DNA of 64,000 nucleotides from DATGMP01 sp035293565 (GCA_035293565.1 DATGMP010000160.1:62001-126000); one strand, 5' to 3'; positions 36,749 to 46,049 are shown, counted from the first letter of the stretch. Notes: a model not told the origin generated them from the sequence alone. Translations and numbers: made by a program.

Positions 36749-37141
36749 GTGACTGACCGCAGGCGGCCGAGCGATCCCGCGCCCTATTACGAGGCCCATG
36801 TCTTCTGCTGCACGAACGATCGCGGCGAGGGCGCCAAGCGCCCGTCCTGTGCCCGCCGCGGCTCGGAAAAGCTGCGCGATTATATGAAAGCGCAGGCGCG
36901 CGCCGCCGGCCTCGCCGATGTCCGTGTGAATGCCTCGGGCTGCCTCGACCGCTGCGAGCTCGGCTGCACGATGGTGATCTATCCCGAGGGCGTCTGGTAT
37001 CATTATGACACCCGCGCCGACCTGGACGAGATCATCCAAACCCATCTGATCAAGGGGGGGCGCGTCGAGCGCCTCATCATGACCCCCGATCAGAAGGACG
37101 AGCTGCGGCCCGAGCAGCGGATGGCCTCGGCCGCCGAATGA
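36749..37141 (+). CDS. Thioredoxin-like [2Fe-2S] ferredoxin-domain protein
   Basis: The 130-residue protein has cysteines spaced as in the thioredoxin-like ferredoxin family: VFCCTN near residue 21, a second Cys in KRPSCARRGSEKL, and NASGCLDRCELGCTMVIYPEGVWY. It probably binds a [2Fe-2S] cluster and acts in electron transfer or cluster delivery. The GTG start is preceded by AAGGAGAA. It lies just upstream of mnmE. Confidence 0.9.
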   Translation: MTDRRRPSDPAPYYEAHVFCCTNDRGEGAKRPSCARRGSEKLRDYMKAQARAAGLADVRVNASGCLDRCELGCTMVIYPEGVWYHYDTRADLDEIIQTHLIKGGRVERLIMTPDQKDELRPEQRMASAAE

Positions 37142-37157
37142 GGCGTTTCGACACGAT

Positions 37158-38465
37158 GTGACCGACACCGTTTTCGCGCTCGCGAGCGCGCCGGGTCGCG
37201 CGGCAATCGCGGTTTGGCGGCTTTCCGGCCCCGCTACGGCGGATGCGGTTCGTGCGCTGACCGGGCGGGGACTGCCGCGCCCTCGGCATGCCTCCCTCAG
37301 GACAATCAGAAATCCCGAAACCGGCGAGCCGCTCGATCGGGCAATGGTTCTATGGCTTCCGGGACCCGCGAGCTTCACCGGCGAGGATTCGGCAGAAATT
37401 CAGACCCATGGCGGCAAGGCGGTGGCCGACGCGATGATTTCGGCCTTGGGCGCGCTTCCGGGTTTGAGGTTGGCCGAGCCGGGGGAGTTCTCCCGCAGGG
37501 CCTTCTTCAACGGCAAGCTCGATCTGACCGCTGCGGAGGCGATCGCGGATCTCGCCATGGCCGAGACGGAGGCTCAGCGCCGCCAGGCGCTCCGCCAGGC
37601 CGAAGGCGGGCTGAGGGATGTTTATGAGGGCTGGCGCGAGCGATTGATCCGGCTGCGGGCCCATCTGGAGGCGGCGATCGAGTTTCCGGATGAAGATGTC
37701 GGCGATCCGCTGGCGGGCTTGTCTTCAGAAATCGCGGCTCTTCGCGAGGAGATCGCCCGCTACCTCGCCGACGGCCGCCGCGGGGAGCGACTCCGCGAAG
37801 GCGTTACGATAGCGGTCGTCGGCGCCCCGAATGCTGGAAAGTCGAGCCTGGTCAACCTGTTGGCTCGACGGGACGTGGCAATCGTCTCGTCCGAGGCCGG
37901 CACGACCCGCGACGTGATCGAGGCGCATCTCGATCTCGGCGGCTATCCGGTCATTCTGGTGGATACCGCCGGTCTTCGGCTGGCCGAAGGTGCCGTCGAG
38001 GCCGAAGGCATTGCCCGCGCTCGCGCTCGCGCCGAGGCTGCGGATCTGGTGTTGGCGCTCTTCGACGCCACGTGCCCGCCGGATCCGACGACGCGCGCCA
38101 TGCTGGACGGCCGGGCGATCCGGGTTCGCAGCAAGTCCGATCTGGCAAGCCCGCAGGACGGTTTCGAGGCTCTGCCTCTATCGGCGAAGACGGGCTTCGG
38201 GATTGATCAGCTGATTGAAGCGCTGACCGCGCGGGTGAGCGCATTGCTGGCGGACGCCGGCGCGCCTCCGCCGACCCGTGCTCGGCACCGCGACGCCCTG
38301 GCTCGGTGCGTCGCCGCTCTCACCGCGGCGGGCACCATGCCGGAGCCGGAGCTTGCCGCGGAGGATCTCCGCCATGCCGCCGACGCTTTGGGCCGCATCA
38401 CGGGCCGGATCGATATCGAGGAGATGCTGGACTCGGTGTTCCGGGACTTTTGCATCGGGAAGTGA
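37158..38465 (+). CDS. mnmE: tRNA modification GTPase MnmE
   Basis: The 435-residue protein has the N-terminal folate-binding domain (ALASAPGRAAIAVWRLSGP), the central helical part, and a G domain with GAPNAGKSS (P-loop), the TTRD switch and DTAGLR. It ends in the C-terminal FCIGK motif carrying the catalytic Cys. With MnmG it forms the cmnm5U34 modification of tRNAs. The GTG start at 37158 lies 16 nt after the ferredoxin-like gene. mnmG follows with a reversed gene and a parS site between them. Confidence 0.97.
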   Translation: MTDTVFALASAPGRAAIAVWRLSGPATADAVRALTGRGLPRPRHASLRTIRNPETGEPLDRAMVLWLPGPASFTGEDSAEIQTHGGKAVADAMISALGALPGLRLAEPGEFSRRAFFNGKLDLTAAEAIADLAMAETEAQRRQALRQAEGGLRDVYEGWRERLIRLRAHLEAAIEFPDEDVGDPLAGLSSEIAALREEIARYLADGRRGERLREGVTIAVVGAPNAGKSSLVNLLARRDVAIVSSEAGTTRDVIEAHLDLGGYPVILVDTAGLRLAEGAVEAEGIARARARAEAADLVLALFDATCPPDPTTRAMLDGRAIRVRSKSDLASPQDGFEALPLSAKTGFGIDQLIEALTARVSALLADAGAPPPTRARHRDALARCVAALTAAGTMPEPELAAEDLRHAADALGRITGRIDIEEMLDSVFRDFCIGK

Positions 38466-38521
38466 GCGGGGCATAGAACCCCAATATATTGGGGCGTGGC
38501 TGCTTGCGTCGCACGGTATCT

Positions 38522-38537
38522 TGTTTCACGTGAAACA
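38522..38537. promoter_or_regulatory. parS: parS centromere site 1 (perfect palindrome)
   Basis: TGTTTCACGTGAAACA matches the universal ParB-binding parS consensus at all 16 positions and is a perfect palindrome. It lies in the short gap after mnmE. ParB is encoded 4 kb away. Confidence 0.95.
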
Positions 38538-38557
38538 GATTCGGGGTGCCCGGTTTT

Positions 38558-39025
38558 TCAGCGGGCCTTCGGGCAGGAGATCGCGGCGCACTCTTCTTCC
38601 GCGGCGTCGAGCCCCTCGATATTGCAGCGGCGGGACAGGGTGCGGTCGACCATCGACATGAAGCTGCGGACCGTTGTCACCTGTTCCGGCGTCGGCTTGC
38701 CGTCGGGAAAGTCGACGGTGTGGCGGAAATAGATGCTGTCGCCGAGGAAGCCGGGAGCAAAGCTCAGCGTGCCGCCGAAGCCCGGTGCGACATAGACGAA
38801 TTTGTCGGTCTTGATCTCGTCGGGCGAGGCCACATAGGGCTCCGACGGGGCCGGCCGCGTGACGCTCGCGACCCCTGGAATGCCGAGAGTCGCCGAGGCG
38901 ATGCAGTCCATATCGACGGTTTGTCGGAGCTCTACGGTGCGGGAGATGCTCGGGGCGACTTCCGCCCGGGTGGACATGGCCGCGAGCGCGGCGAAACCGG
39001 CTACGAGAACACTGACAGTGCGCAC
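38558..39025 (-). CDS. Exported protein of unknown function
   Basis: From the GTG at 39025, preceded by GGGAGGG 5 nt upstream, the 155-residue protein has a Sec signal peptide (MRTVSVLVAGFAALAAMSTRA). The mature part contains cysteines (VDMDCIAS, RRCNIEGLD, EEECAAISC) that may form disulfides, and the beta-like stretch TDKFVYVAPGFGGTLSFAPG. I recognise no domain. It is on the opposite strand to its neighbours mnmE and mnmG, and parS site 1 lies just past its stop. Confidence 0.72.
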   Translation of the reverse strand: MRTVSVLVAGFAALAAMSTRAEVAPSISRTVELRQTVDMDCIASATLGIPGVASVTRPAPSEPYVASPDEIKTDKFVYVAPGFGGTLSFAPGFLGDSIYFRHTVDFPDGKPTPEQVTTVRSFMSMVDRTLSRRCNIEGLDAAEEECAAISCPKAR

Positions 39026-39242
39026 GGCATCCCTCCCGCGAACAACGGCCGGGCGGCGGAATGTCGTCCAGTCCTGGTCCCGTACCATGATTGTTGCTCG
39101 TCGACGGCAACGCGCCGCTTATCGCGAAGTTCCTTGAATTTCAAGGAAAATGCGAAATCGGTATCCACGGGATACGGTTCCCGAGGCGGGCACAGGAGAA
39201 CGCTTTGACGCGGACAGGCCGCCTCCGTACATTCCGGGCCCG

Positions 39243-41141
39243 ATGGAAGCACTCTTTGCGAATCGCTGGGACGTCATCGTCGTGGGCGGCGGCCATGCGG
39301 GGACCGAGGCGGCCGCCGCGGCGGCGCGCATGGGCGCGAGAACCGCCCTCGTGACCCATAAGAGGGACACGGTGGGCGTTATGTCCTGCAATCCCGCGAT
39401 CGGGGGGCTGGGCAAGGGACATCTGGTTCGCGAAATCGACGCGCTCGACGGCGTTATGGCGCGCGCCGCGGACCTGGGCGGCATCCAATTCCGGGTTCTC
39501 AATCGCTCAAAGGGGCCGGCTGTGCGCGGCCCCAGGGCGCAAGCCGACCGCAAGCTCTACAGGCAGGCTGTGCAGGCGCTTCTGGCGGACCAGCCGAATC
39601 TCGACATCGTCGAGGGCGCTGTCGGTGATCTGGTCCTCGACGACGCCGGGCGCGCGGCGGGCGTGGTGCTTGCCGATGGACGTTCGCTCCAGGCGGGGGC
39701 GGTGATCCTGACCACCGGCACTTTCCTCAACGGCTTGATTCACATGGGGGAAATCAAAATCCCGGCGGGCCGTATAGGAGAAGCTCCGGCGATCGGCCTG
39801 TCCGATCGTCTCCTTCAGGCGGGTTTTGCGCTCGGAAGGCTGAAGACCGGCACGCCGCCGAGGCTCGACGGCCGCACCATCGACTGGGAGGGACTCGAGA
39901 TTCAGCCGGGCGACGATCCGCCGGAGCCTTTCTCCGCGATGACCGGCCGGATCGAGACGCCGCAGATCTGCTGCCACATCACTTGGACGAGCGCGGCTGG
40001 ACATGAGCTGATTCGCGCGAATCTTCATCGAGCGCCGATGTATTCGGGGCAGATCTCGTCGACCGGGCCACGCTACTGCCCGTCGATCGAAGACAAGGTG
40101 GTGCGTTTCGCCGACAAGGCTCAGCACCAGATTTTCCTGGAACCGGAAGGTCTGGATGATCCAACCATTTACCCTAATGGAATTTCGACGTCGCTGCCCG
40201 AGGAAATCCAGCGGGCGCTGCTGAAAACCATTCCGGGGCTCGAGCGGGCGGAGATGTTCCGGCCCGGCTACGCCATCGAATATGATTTTGTGGACCCGCG
40301 GGAACTCGAACCCACGCTCGAGACGCGGCGCATCCCACGACTCTTCTTCGCGGGCCAGATCAACGGGACGACCGGCTATGAGGAAGCCGCAGGGCAGGGC
40401 ATCCTGGCCGGCATCAATGCGGCCCGCGTCGCGTCGGGCGGGGAGTGCGCGGTTCTTGGCCGCGACTCCTCATATATAGGGGTCATGGTGGACGATCTGG
40501 TGACGCGCGGCGCGCCGGAACCCTATCGGATGTTCACCTCTCGGGCCGAGTACCGCTTGACCCTTCGCGCGGACAATGCGGATCAACGGCTGACGGGGCG
40601 CGGTATCGCGCTGGGCGTCGTCGGCTCGCGACGGGCGAAGGCGTTCGAGGCCAAGATGAGCGCGCTGACAGCGGCGCGAGCCTTGGTGGCCGATCTTGGC
40701 GCGACGCCGTCCGAGCTCGCGCGGCGGGGGTTGCGTGTGAATGCCGATGGCGTCCGGCGCAGCGCTGGCGATCTCCTTCGGTATCCGGAGGTCGATCTGG
40801 CGCGTCTGGCGCAGATCTGGCCTGAGCTGGGGGCATTGCCTCGTCAGATCGCGGAACAGATTGAAATCGATGCCAAATATGCAGGTTATCTTTATCGACA
40901 GGAGGCGGATATCCGTGCCTTTCGGCGAGATGAGTCGCTCGATTTGCTGCCGGATATCGACTACGCGGCGATCGGCGGTCTGTCGACGGAGGTTCGCCAG
41001 GCGCTGACGCGGGCTCGTCCTCAGACACTCGGCGCCGCGTCCCGGATTCCGGGAGTCACGCCGGCGGCCCTGGCCGCCCTGCTTCGATACGTCAAGCGTC
41101 GCGAGCCGCGGCCGGCCGACCGTGCCGCTCACGCCGGCTGA
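39243..41141 (+). CDS. mnmG: tRNA uridine 5-carboxymethylaminomethyl modification enzyme MnmG
   Basis: From the ATG at 39243 this is a 632-residue FAD protein with WDVIVVGGGHAGTEAA, the motifs CNPAIGGLGKGHLVREIDALDG and LTTGTFLNGLIHMGE, and GRAEYRLTLRADNADQRL-like wording, ending in the C-terminal helical domain (YVKRR). It acts with MnmE on tRNA wobble uridines. It overlaps rsmG by 20 nt. An in-frame extension upstream of 39243 has no conserved character. Confidence 0.97.
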   Translation: MEALFANRWDVIVVGGGHAGTEAAAAAARMGARTALVTHKRDTVGVMSCNPAIGGLGKGHLVREIDALDGVMARAADLGGIQFRVLNRSKGPAVRGPRAQADRKLYRQAVQALLADQPNLDIVEGAVGDLVLDDAGRAAGVVLADGRSLQAGAVILTTGTFLNGLIHMGEIKIPAGRIGEAPAIGLSDRLLQAGFALGRLKTGTPPRLDGRTIDWEGLEIQPGDDPPEPFSAMTGRIETPQICCHITWTSAAGHELIRANLHRAPMYSGQISSTGPRYCPSIEDKVVRFADKAQHQIFLEPEGLDDPTIYPNGISTSLPEEIQRALLKTIPGLERAEMFRPGYAIEYDFVDPRELEPTLETRRIPRLFFAGQINGTTGYEEAAGQGILAGINAARVASGGECAVLGRDSSYIGVMVDDLVTRGAPEPYRMFTSRAEYRLTLRADNADQRLTGRGIALGVVGSRRAKAFEAKMSALTAARALVADLGATPSELARRGLRVNADGVRRSAGDLLRYPEVDLARLAQIWPELGALPRQIAEQIEIDAKYAGYLYRQEADIRAFRRDESLDLLPDIDYAAIGGLSTEVRQALTRARPQTLGAASRIPGVTPAALAALLRYVKRREPRPADRAAHAG

Positions 41142-41754
41142 GCACCGCGCCGCCTTCCTCGCCGCGTTTCCCGTTTCACGTGAAACGGAGTCGCAGCTGG
41201 AGCAATATGAGGCGCTGCTCCGGGAATGGAATCAGCGCCTTAGCCTTGTGGCGGACTCGACGCTGGACATGATCTGGAGCCGCCATTTCCTCGATTCCGC
41301 CCAGCTCGTTCGGCTCATTCCGGAGCCCGCGAGACCCGTCATCGACATGGGAACCGGGGCTGGCTTCCCGGGGGTGATTCTTGCCATTATGGGGCTGCCC
41401 CACCTCCATCTCGTCGAGCACAATATGCGCAAGGTCGGCTTCCTGCGGACGGTCATCGCGGCCCTCGGGCTCGAGGTCACCCTCCACGCGATGAAAATCG
41501 AAAGCGTGAAGCCCTTCGCGGCGGGCGCGGTGACGGCTCGGGCCTTTCGACCGCTCGTGGAGCTGGTGGGGCTCGGGCGCCGATTCCTTCGCGACGAGAC
41601 GGCGGTCGCAATCTTTCCAAAGGGCCGTCGCGCCGAGGAAGAGCTGACCGAGGCTCGGCGGCGCTGGCGGGCCAAGGTCGAGCGCTTTCCCAGCCTGACG
41701 GACCCGGAATCGACCATTTTCCGGCTTTCGGGCATCGTCGAGGCACGGGCATGA
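41122..41754 (+). CDS. rsmG: 16S rRNA (guanine527-N7)-methyltransferase RsmG
   Basis: The 210-residue SAM methyltransferase has VIDMGTGAGFPGVILAI (SAM-binding motif I) and the family phrases WNQRLSLVADSTLDMIWSRH and VTARAFRPLVELVGLG. It methylates G527 of 16S rRNA. The GTG start at 41122 overlaps mnmG by 20 nt. Codons for FPVSRETE contain the second parS palindrome, so this stretch encodes both protein and centromere. It overlaps parA by 4 nt. Confidence 0.96.
   Translation: MPLTPAEHRAAFLAAFPVSRETESQLEQYEALLREWNQRLSLVADSTLDMIWSRHFLDSAQLVRLIPEPARPVIDMGTGAGFPGVILAIMGLPHLHLVEHNMRKVGFLRTVIAALGLEVTLHAMKIESVKPFAAGAVTARAFRPLVELVGLGRRFLRDETAVAIFPKGRRAEEELTEARRRWRAKVERFPSLTDPESTIFRLSGIVEARA
41172..41187. 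promoter_or_regulatory. parS: parS centromere site 2, inside rsmG
   Basis: CGTTTCACGTGAAACG keeps the 14-base core of parS. Only the outermost pair differs (C/G instead of T/A), so symmetry is retained. It lies in the 5' part of rsmG and is read in frame as PVSRETE. Such an intragenic parS in gidB/rsmG is seen in other bacteria. Confidence 0.9.
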
Positions 41755-42539
41755 ATTCCTACCGGACGATCGCGCTGGCCAACCAAAAGGGCGGGGTCGG
41801 CAAGACGACGACGGCAATCAATCTGGGCACCGGCCTGGCCGCCATGGGTCGACGGGTCCTGATCGTCGACCTCGACCCGCAGGGCAATGCCTCGACGGGC
41901 CTCGGCATCGAGCGGGCGCGGCGGGCGAGGGGGACCTATGAGGTTCTTCTCGAGGGGTTGCCGGCGATGGACGCCGTGGTCGAGACATCGATTCCGCGGC
42001 TCTCGATCCTGCCGTCCTCGGTCAATCTGGCCGGTGCCGAGATCGAGCTCGTGACCATGGAGCGGCGGGAATTTCGCCTCGCCGATGCGCTGTCCCAGGT
42101 CATGGACAAGTTCGATCAGGTCTTGATCGATTGTCCGCCGTCGCTCAACATGTTGACTCTCAACGCTCTTGTGGCTGCTGACGCGCTTTTGGTGCCGCTT
42201 CAGACCGAGTTCTACGCCCTCGAAGGGCTGAGCTATCTCGTCCAGACAGTCGAGCGAATCAAGCGAAGCTTCAATCCGAGGCTCGAACTGGCAGGCATTA
42301 TTCTCACCATGTTCGACCGGCGGAACACATTATCGGAAGCGGTTGCAAGCGACGTTCGGGCGCATTTCGCCGGCCGGGTCTTCGAGACGGTGGTCCCCCG
42401 GAACGTCCGCGTATCGGAAGCCCCCTCGCATGGGCTGCCGGTCCTGGTTTACGATCATCGCTGCGTCGGCGCGCAGGCATATATCCAGCTCGCCGCGGAG
42501 TTCCTGAAGAAATTTGGCGGGGTGGCGGCGCGTGGCTGA
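41751..42539 (+). CDS. parA: Chromosome-partitioning ATPase ParA
   Basis: The 262-residue deviant Walker A ATPase has ANQKGGVGKTTTAINLG, the Walker A' aspartate region IVDLDPQGNASTGLG, and DCPPSLNMLTLNALVAADALLVP. It drives segregation of ParB-bound origins. ATG start overlapping rsmG (ATGA). parB begins within its last codons. This is a short chromosomal-type ParA without an N-terminal HTH. Confidence 0.97.
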   Translation: MNSYRTIALANQKGGVGKTTTAINLGTGLAAMGRRVLIVDLDPQGNASTGLGIERARRARGTYEVLLEGLPAMDAVVETSIPRLSILPSSVNLAGAEIELVTMERREFRLADALSQVMDKFDQVLIDCPPSLNMLTLNALVAADALLVPLQTEFYALEGLSYLVQTVERIKRSFNPRLELAGIILTMFDRRNTLSEAVASDVRAHFAGRVFETVVPRNVRVSEAPSHGLPVLVYDHRCVGAQAYIQLAAEFLKKFGGVAARG

Positions 42540-43431
42540 GACGAACCGAAAGAAAGGACTTGGGCGCGGGCTTTCGCATCTCTTCGGCGAGGCCGAAGCG
42601 GCCTATCGGACGACCGAAACGCCGGAAGCGTCCATCGCTCCGGCCAACGTGTTGCCCATCGAGTTTTTGCGGCCCGGCCGATTTCAGCCGCGGCGACATT
42701 TCGACGAGGCCGCGCTGGACGAGCTTGCGGGCTCGATCCGCGTCCACGGCCTCTTGCAGCCGATCCTCGTGCGGCCGATCGAGGGCGAGAAAGATGCTTA
42801 CGAAATTGTCGCGGGAGAGCGACGCTGGCGCGCGGCCCAGCGGGCCGAGAGACATGAAGTTCCTGTCATTATCCAGGCTCTGTCCGACAGTCAGGCACTG
42901 GAAATCGCCCTTATCGAGAACCTCCATCGGCGGGATCTGACCGCGCTCGAGGAGGCGGAGGGCTATGAGCGCCTGATTGACGAGTTCAAGCACTCCCACG
43001 ACGAGCTCGGGAAGCTGGTCGGCAAGAGCCGCAGCCATGTCGCCAACATGCTGCGGCTGCTGGCGCTGCCGAATCAGGTCAAGACGATGCTGCAATCGGG
43101 CGAGCTCACCGCGGGCCACGCCCGCGCGCTGTTGACCGCGCCCGACCCGGAGGCGCTTGCGAAGAGCGTCGTCCTGCGCGGCCTATCCGTGCGGGCGACC
43201 GAGCGGCTGGCGAATCTCGCCAAGGCGGCGCCGCAGAAGCCGAGCGGCAGGACGGCACCCTCCGGCGGAAAAAAGAACGCCGATCTGATGGCGCTCGAGC
43301 GCGATCTGTCCGAACGCCTCGGACTCGTCGTGTTGATCGAAAGCCGCGGCGCGGGCGGGTCGCTCAACATCGCCTATAAGACGCTCGATCAACTGGATGA
43401 TGTTATCGAGAGGCTGAGCCGAAGTCAGTAG
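42532..43431 (+). CDS. parB: Chromosome-partitioning CTPase ParB
   Basis: From the GTG at 42532 (299 residues) the protein begins with the ParA-stimulating Lys/Arg-Gly peptide (RKKGLGRGLSHLFGE). The CTP-binding domain contains GERRWR at about 95-100, the HTH region follows (LGKLVGKSRSHVANMLRLLALP), and the C-terminal dimerisation domain ends GGSLNIAYKTLDQLDDVIERL. It binds the parS sites nearby. It overlaps parA by 8 nt. Confidence 0.97.
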   Translation: MAETNRKKGLGRGLSHLFGEAEAAYRTTETPEASIAPANVLPIEFLRPGRFQPRRHFDEAALDELAGSIRVHGLLQPILVRPIEGEKDAYEIVAGERRWRAAQRAERHEVPVIIQALSDSQALEIALIENLHRRDLTALEEAEGYERLIDEFKHSHDELGKLVGKSRSHVANMLRLLALPNQVKTMLQSGELTAGHARALLTAPDPEALAKSVVLRGLSVRATERLANLAKAAPQKPSGRTAPSGGKKNADLMALERDLSERLGLVVLIESRGAGGSLNIAYKTLDQLDDVIERLSRSQ

Positions 43432-43458
43432 AGAAACCATCCAAATAGAGGCTAAGAC

Positions 43459-44088
43459 GTGGCCGAGTATAGACTCTATGGCGTGGGAGAATCCGGCAAC
43501 GCTTACAAGGCGGCGCTGATGCTGAATTTATGCGGTCTCGATTGGGAATGCCGCTTCGTCGACTATTTCCATGACGAGACGCGCATGAGCGCGTATCGCG
43601 AGACCGTCAATGAAATGGGCGAGGTCCCAGTTCTCGAACATGCAGGCCGGCTCCTATCGCAGAGCGGGGCGATTCTGAAATACCTCGCCGACCGGACCGG
43701 GAAATTCGCGGGCCGGGACGAGGCTGAGCAGCTCGAGATCTGGCGCTGGATCCTGTTCGACAATCACAAATTCACCAGCTATTTCGCGACTTTGCGTTTC
43801 CTGGTCGGCATTCAGAAGGTCGGCGAAACCCCGGTGACGGAATTCCTCCGCGCGCGGGCGCTCGGCGCCTTCGGTATCGTCGAGAAGCATCTCGGCAAGC
43901 AGGACTTCATGGTCGCCAATCGCCCGACCATCGCCGACATATCGATGGTGGGCTATCTCTTCCATCCGGAAGAGACCGGAATCGATCGCGCCCAGTTCCC
44001 CAACATCAACGCCTGGACGGCCCGGATCGGCTCGCTTCCCGGCTGGGCCGGGCCTTACGAGCTTATGCCGCGCGGATTCGCGCGATAG
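43459..44088 (+). CDS. Glutathione S-transferase family protein
   Basis: The 209-residue protein has a thioredoxin-like N-terminal GST domain (YRLYGVGESGNAYKAALML, then VPVLEHAGRLLSQSGAILKYLAD with the cis-Pro/SQS glutathione site) and an all-helical C-terminal domain (FMVANRPTIADISMVGYLF). The substrate is unknown. The GTG start lies 27 nt after parB on the same strand, where many relatives carry other genes. Confidence 0.93.
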   Translation: MAEYRLYGVGESGNAYKAALMLNLCGLDWECRFVDYFHDETRMSAYRETVNEMGEVPVLEHAGRLLSQSGAILKYLADRTGKFAGRDEAEQLEIWRWILFDNHKFTSYFATLRFLVGIQKVGETPVTEFLRARALGAFGIVEKHLGKQDFMVANRPTIADISMVGYLFHPEETGIDRAQFPNINAWTARIGSLPGWAGPYELMPRGFAR

Positions 44089-44091
44089 AGA

Positions 44092-45846
44092 TCAGCGGAT
44101 CGCGCGTCTCGTACGCTTCACCGGAGCCCAGCCGGGGCCGTTCCCGGCTTTCTTGATTCCCGCCGATGACGATGATTCGGGACGGCCGTAAAGCCAGCCC
44201 TGGCCGTAGCCGATCCCGAGATCGATCGACGCCATCGCCTCGGCTTCGGTTTCGATCATCTCGGCGATCGTGCCGCAGCCGAGCTCGCCGCAAAGCTTGG
44301 CGATCGAGCTCACCAATGCATGCTCTCGTCGATTCTTTATCGCAGCCTTGAGAAAAGGGCCGTCGATCTTCACGAAGTCGACGTCGAAATGGCGCAAATA
44401 ATTGTAGGCGGTCGAGCCGGCGCCGAAATCGTCCAGACAGACCTTGTGGCCGCGAGCGCGCAGCCAGTCCAGGAACTGCACAGCGTCGGTCACCTTCTGG
44501 ACATTGGCGGACTCCGTCAGCTCGAAAATGAGCCGCGGCGTCACGGCCGGCTTGGTTTCGAGGAAGCTTTTGAGCGAATCGCGAAACTGAGCGTTCTGGA
44601 TCGACCGGCCGGAGATATTGACCGCGAGCGCGACATCGGGCGCCAGCTCCAGTTCGGCCACTGCCTTGCGGCAGACCGACAGGTCGAGCTCCTCGATCAG
44701 GCCGACTTCCTCGCTGAAAGAGATCGCCTCATGCGCGCTTTGGCCGTCCGGGAAGCGGGACAGAACCTCGTAATGATGCACATGACGAGTCGCGAGCGAC
44801 ACGATCGGTTGAAATACGAGCTGCAATTCCTCTTTATCGATCAATTTGTTGAGACTGCTGTAGCGCGCGACGGCGCGCTCCATCGCGGCCCCTAGGCCGT
44901 CAGCGAGCGTGGTCAGGGTGAATTCCGCGCCGTTGGTCTCGGAGAAATTCTTGACCACATAGGCGAGCGCCCGTGCTGCCTCGGCTTCCGAGAGCTCGCC
45001 CAGATCGAGATCGATCTTGGCGACGCTGGTGCTGATCGCATCGGGCGGCAGCCCCGATTCGGCCGCCAGCTTGCCGACTGCGCTCGGCAGGTGATCGATG
45101 CTTTGCGCGCGGCCCCGCAGAAGGCCGAACTCCTCCTCGCCGAGCCGTCCGGCTGAATCGCCCCCCAGCGACGCCGCGCGGATAACGGCGCCAATTTCCT
45201 GCATGAGAAGCCTGGAGCGCTCGCGCGGCAGCCCGCGGCTGGCGCTGCCGAGACCGTGCAGGCGCACCAATGCGAGCTCGCGCGGACCGTTGCCGCCCGC
45301 TTGCGTGGCGGAACTCTGGGCGATCTTCAGCAGATCATCCTTTGCCAGCAGGCCGGTTTCGTCATCTCGCGCCTGAGATGTCGCTTCGCTCGTCGGCAGC
45401 AACGTCATGGTGACGAAGATGCAGTCGGGCACGCTCGGCACCTGGCAGGCGCCCATCAGCACGCGTGATTCGATCCCGTTCCTGCCCGCCAGGCGAAGCG
45501 GGACGGGGTCGAGGCGGCCCATGATCGTCAGGCAGTCCAGCACGCGATCGAGAAAGCCGCGATCGGCTTCGGTGGCCAAGCTGCGGATGTCGCCGTTCAG
45601 AATCTCGGCCGGCTGCCGGCCGCAAAGCGCCTGGCAGGCGCCCGAGACCATGCGAATCCGACGGTCATTGCCGATTTCGAGCAACAGGTCGCCGGCCGCG
45701 AAGGCCAGCGCCACATATCGATCACGCTCTGCTTTGAGCTTGGCGATGGCGGCTTCGGTCGCCAGCCTTTCGTGACCGGCTTGGCGGGGCGAAGGGCGTG
45801 GACGGTCGGACGGGCTCGGAGATCCTCCGACGATAGGCGCATTCAT
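44092..45846 (-). CDS. GGDEF/EAL-domain protein with degenerate motifs
   Basis: From the ATG at 45846 (584 residues; a TTG at 45879 is possible) the order is a helical N-terminus, a PAS-like region (about 50-140), a GGDEF-like domain with the active loop changed to RLGEEEFGLL, and a C-terminal EAL domain. The EAL motif reads YEVLSRF, the later metal-binding parts read LTESANVQ and CLDDFGAGSTAYNYL, and AEMIE replaces AEGVE. The cyclase half is probably inactive; phosphodiesterase activity or pure c-di-GMP binding is possible. No transmembrane segment. It ends 3 nt from the convergent GST gene. Confidence 0.88.
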   Translation of the reverse strand: MNAPIVGGSPSPSDRPRPSPRQAGHERLATEAAIAKLKAERDRYVALAFAAGDLLLEIGNDRRIRMVSGACQALCGRQPAEILNGDIRSLATEADRGFLDRVLDCLTIMGRLDPVPLRLAGRNGIESRVLMGACQVPSVPDCIFVTMTLLPTSEATSQARDDETGLLAKDDLLKIAQSSATQAGGNGPRELALVRLHGLGSASRGLPRERSRLLMQEIGAVIRAASLGGDSAGRLGEEEFGLLRGRAQSIDHLPSAVGKLAAESGLPPDAISTSVAKIDLDLGELSEAEAARALAYVVKNFSETNGAEFTLTTLADGLGAAMERAVARYSSLNKLIDKEELQLVFQPIVSLATRHVHHYEVLSRFPDGQSAHEAISFSEEVGLIEELDLSVCRKAVAELELAPDVALAVNISGRSIQNAQFRDSLKSFLETKPAVTPRLIFELTESANVQKVTDAVQFLDWLRARGHKVCLDDFGAGSTAYNYLRHFDVDFVKIDGPFLKAAIKNRREHALVSSIAKLCGELGCGTIAEMIETEAEAMASIDLGIGYGQGWLYGRPESSSSAGIKKAGNGPGWAPVKRTRRAIR

Positions 45847-45971
45847 AGTGAAGAAGCCTTCCGCAGTACGCGCGCTCAATTTCGTCGGAATATCGCAATT
45901 ATCCGTTAATCGCGCTTAAGTCGAACAGGGTCGGGCTTTACTCGCGCGGGTCGCTGGGATAAACGGGCCGC

Positions 45972-46049
45972 ATGCGATGGAAGACCGAAAAGCGCACGGC
46001 TCTCAAGACGCGGCCCTTCACGGGGGCGTTCGAGGTGTTCGCATGCTGA
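45972..46049 (+). CDS. Candidate 25-residue leader peptide upstream of asd
   Basis: A short ORF (start 45972, stop 46047-46049) reads MRWKTEKRTALKTRPFTGAF and five more residues. Three Lys and four Thr make up 7 of 25 codons. It is followed 22 nt later by a strong intrinsic terminator (46072-46102), then asd, which makes the precursor of Lys, Thr and Met. This layout is that of an amino-acid attenuator. The ribosome-binding site is weak, so translation is unproven. It may instead be part of a small RNA. Confidence 0.35.
   Translation: MRWKTEKRTALKTRPFTGAFEVFAC

Noticed and set aside
45906..45919. TTAA-N6-TTAA upstream of the GGDEF/EAL gene as a CtrA site
   Set aside because: The spacer is 6 rather than 7 nt, and no other support is visible.
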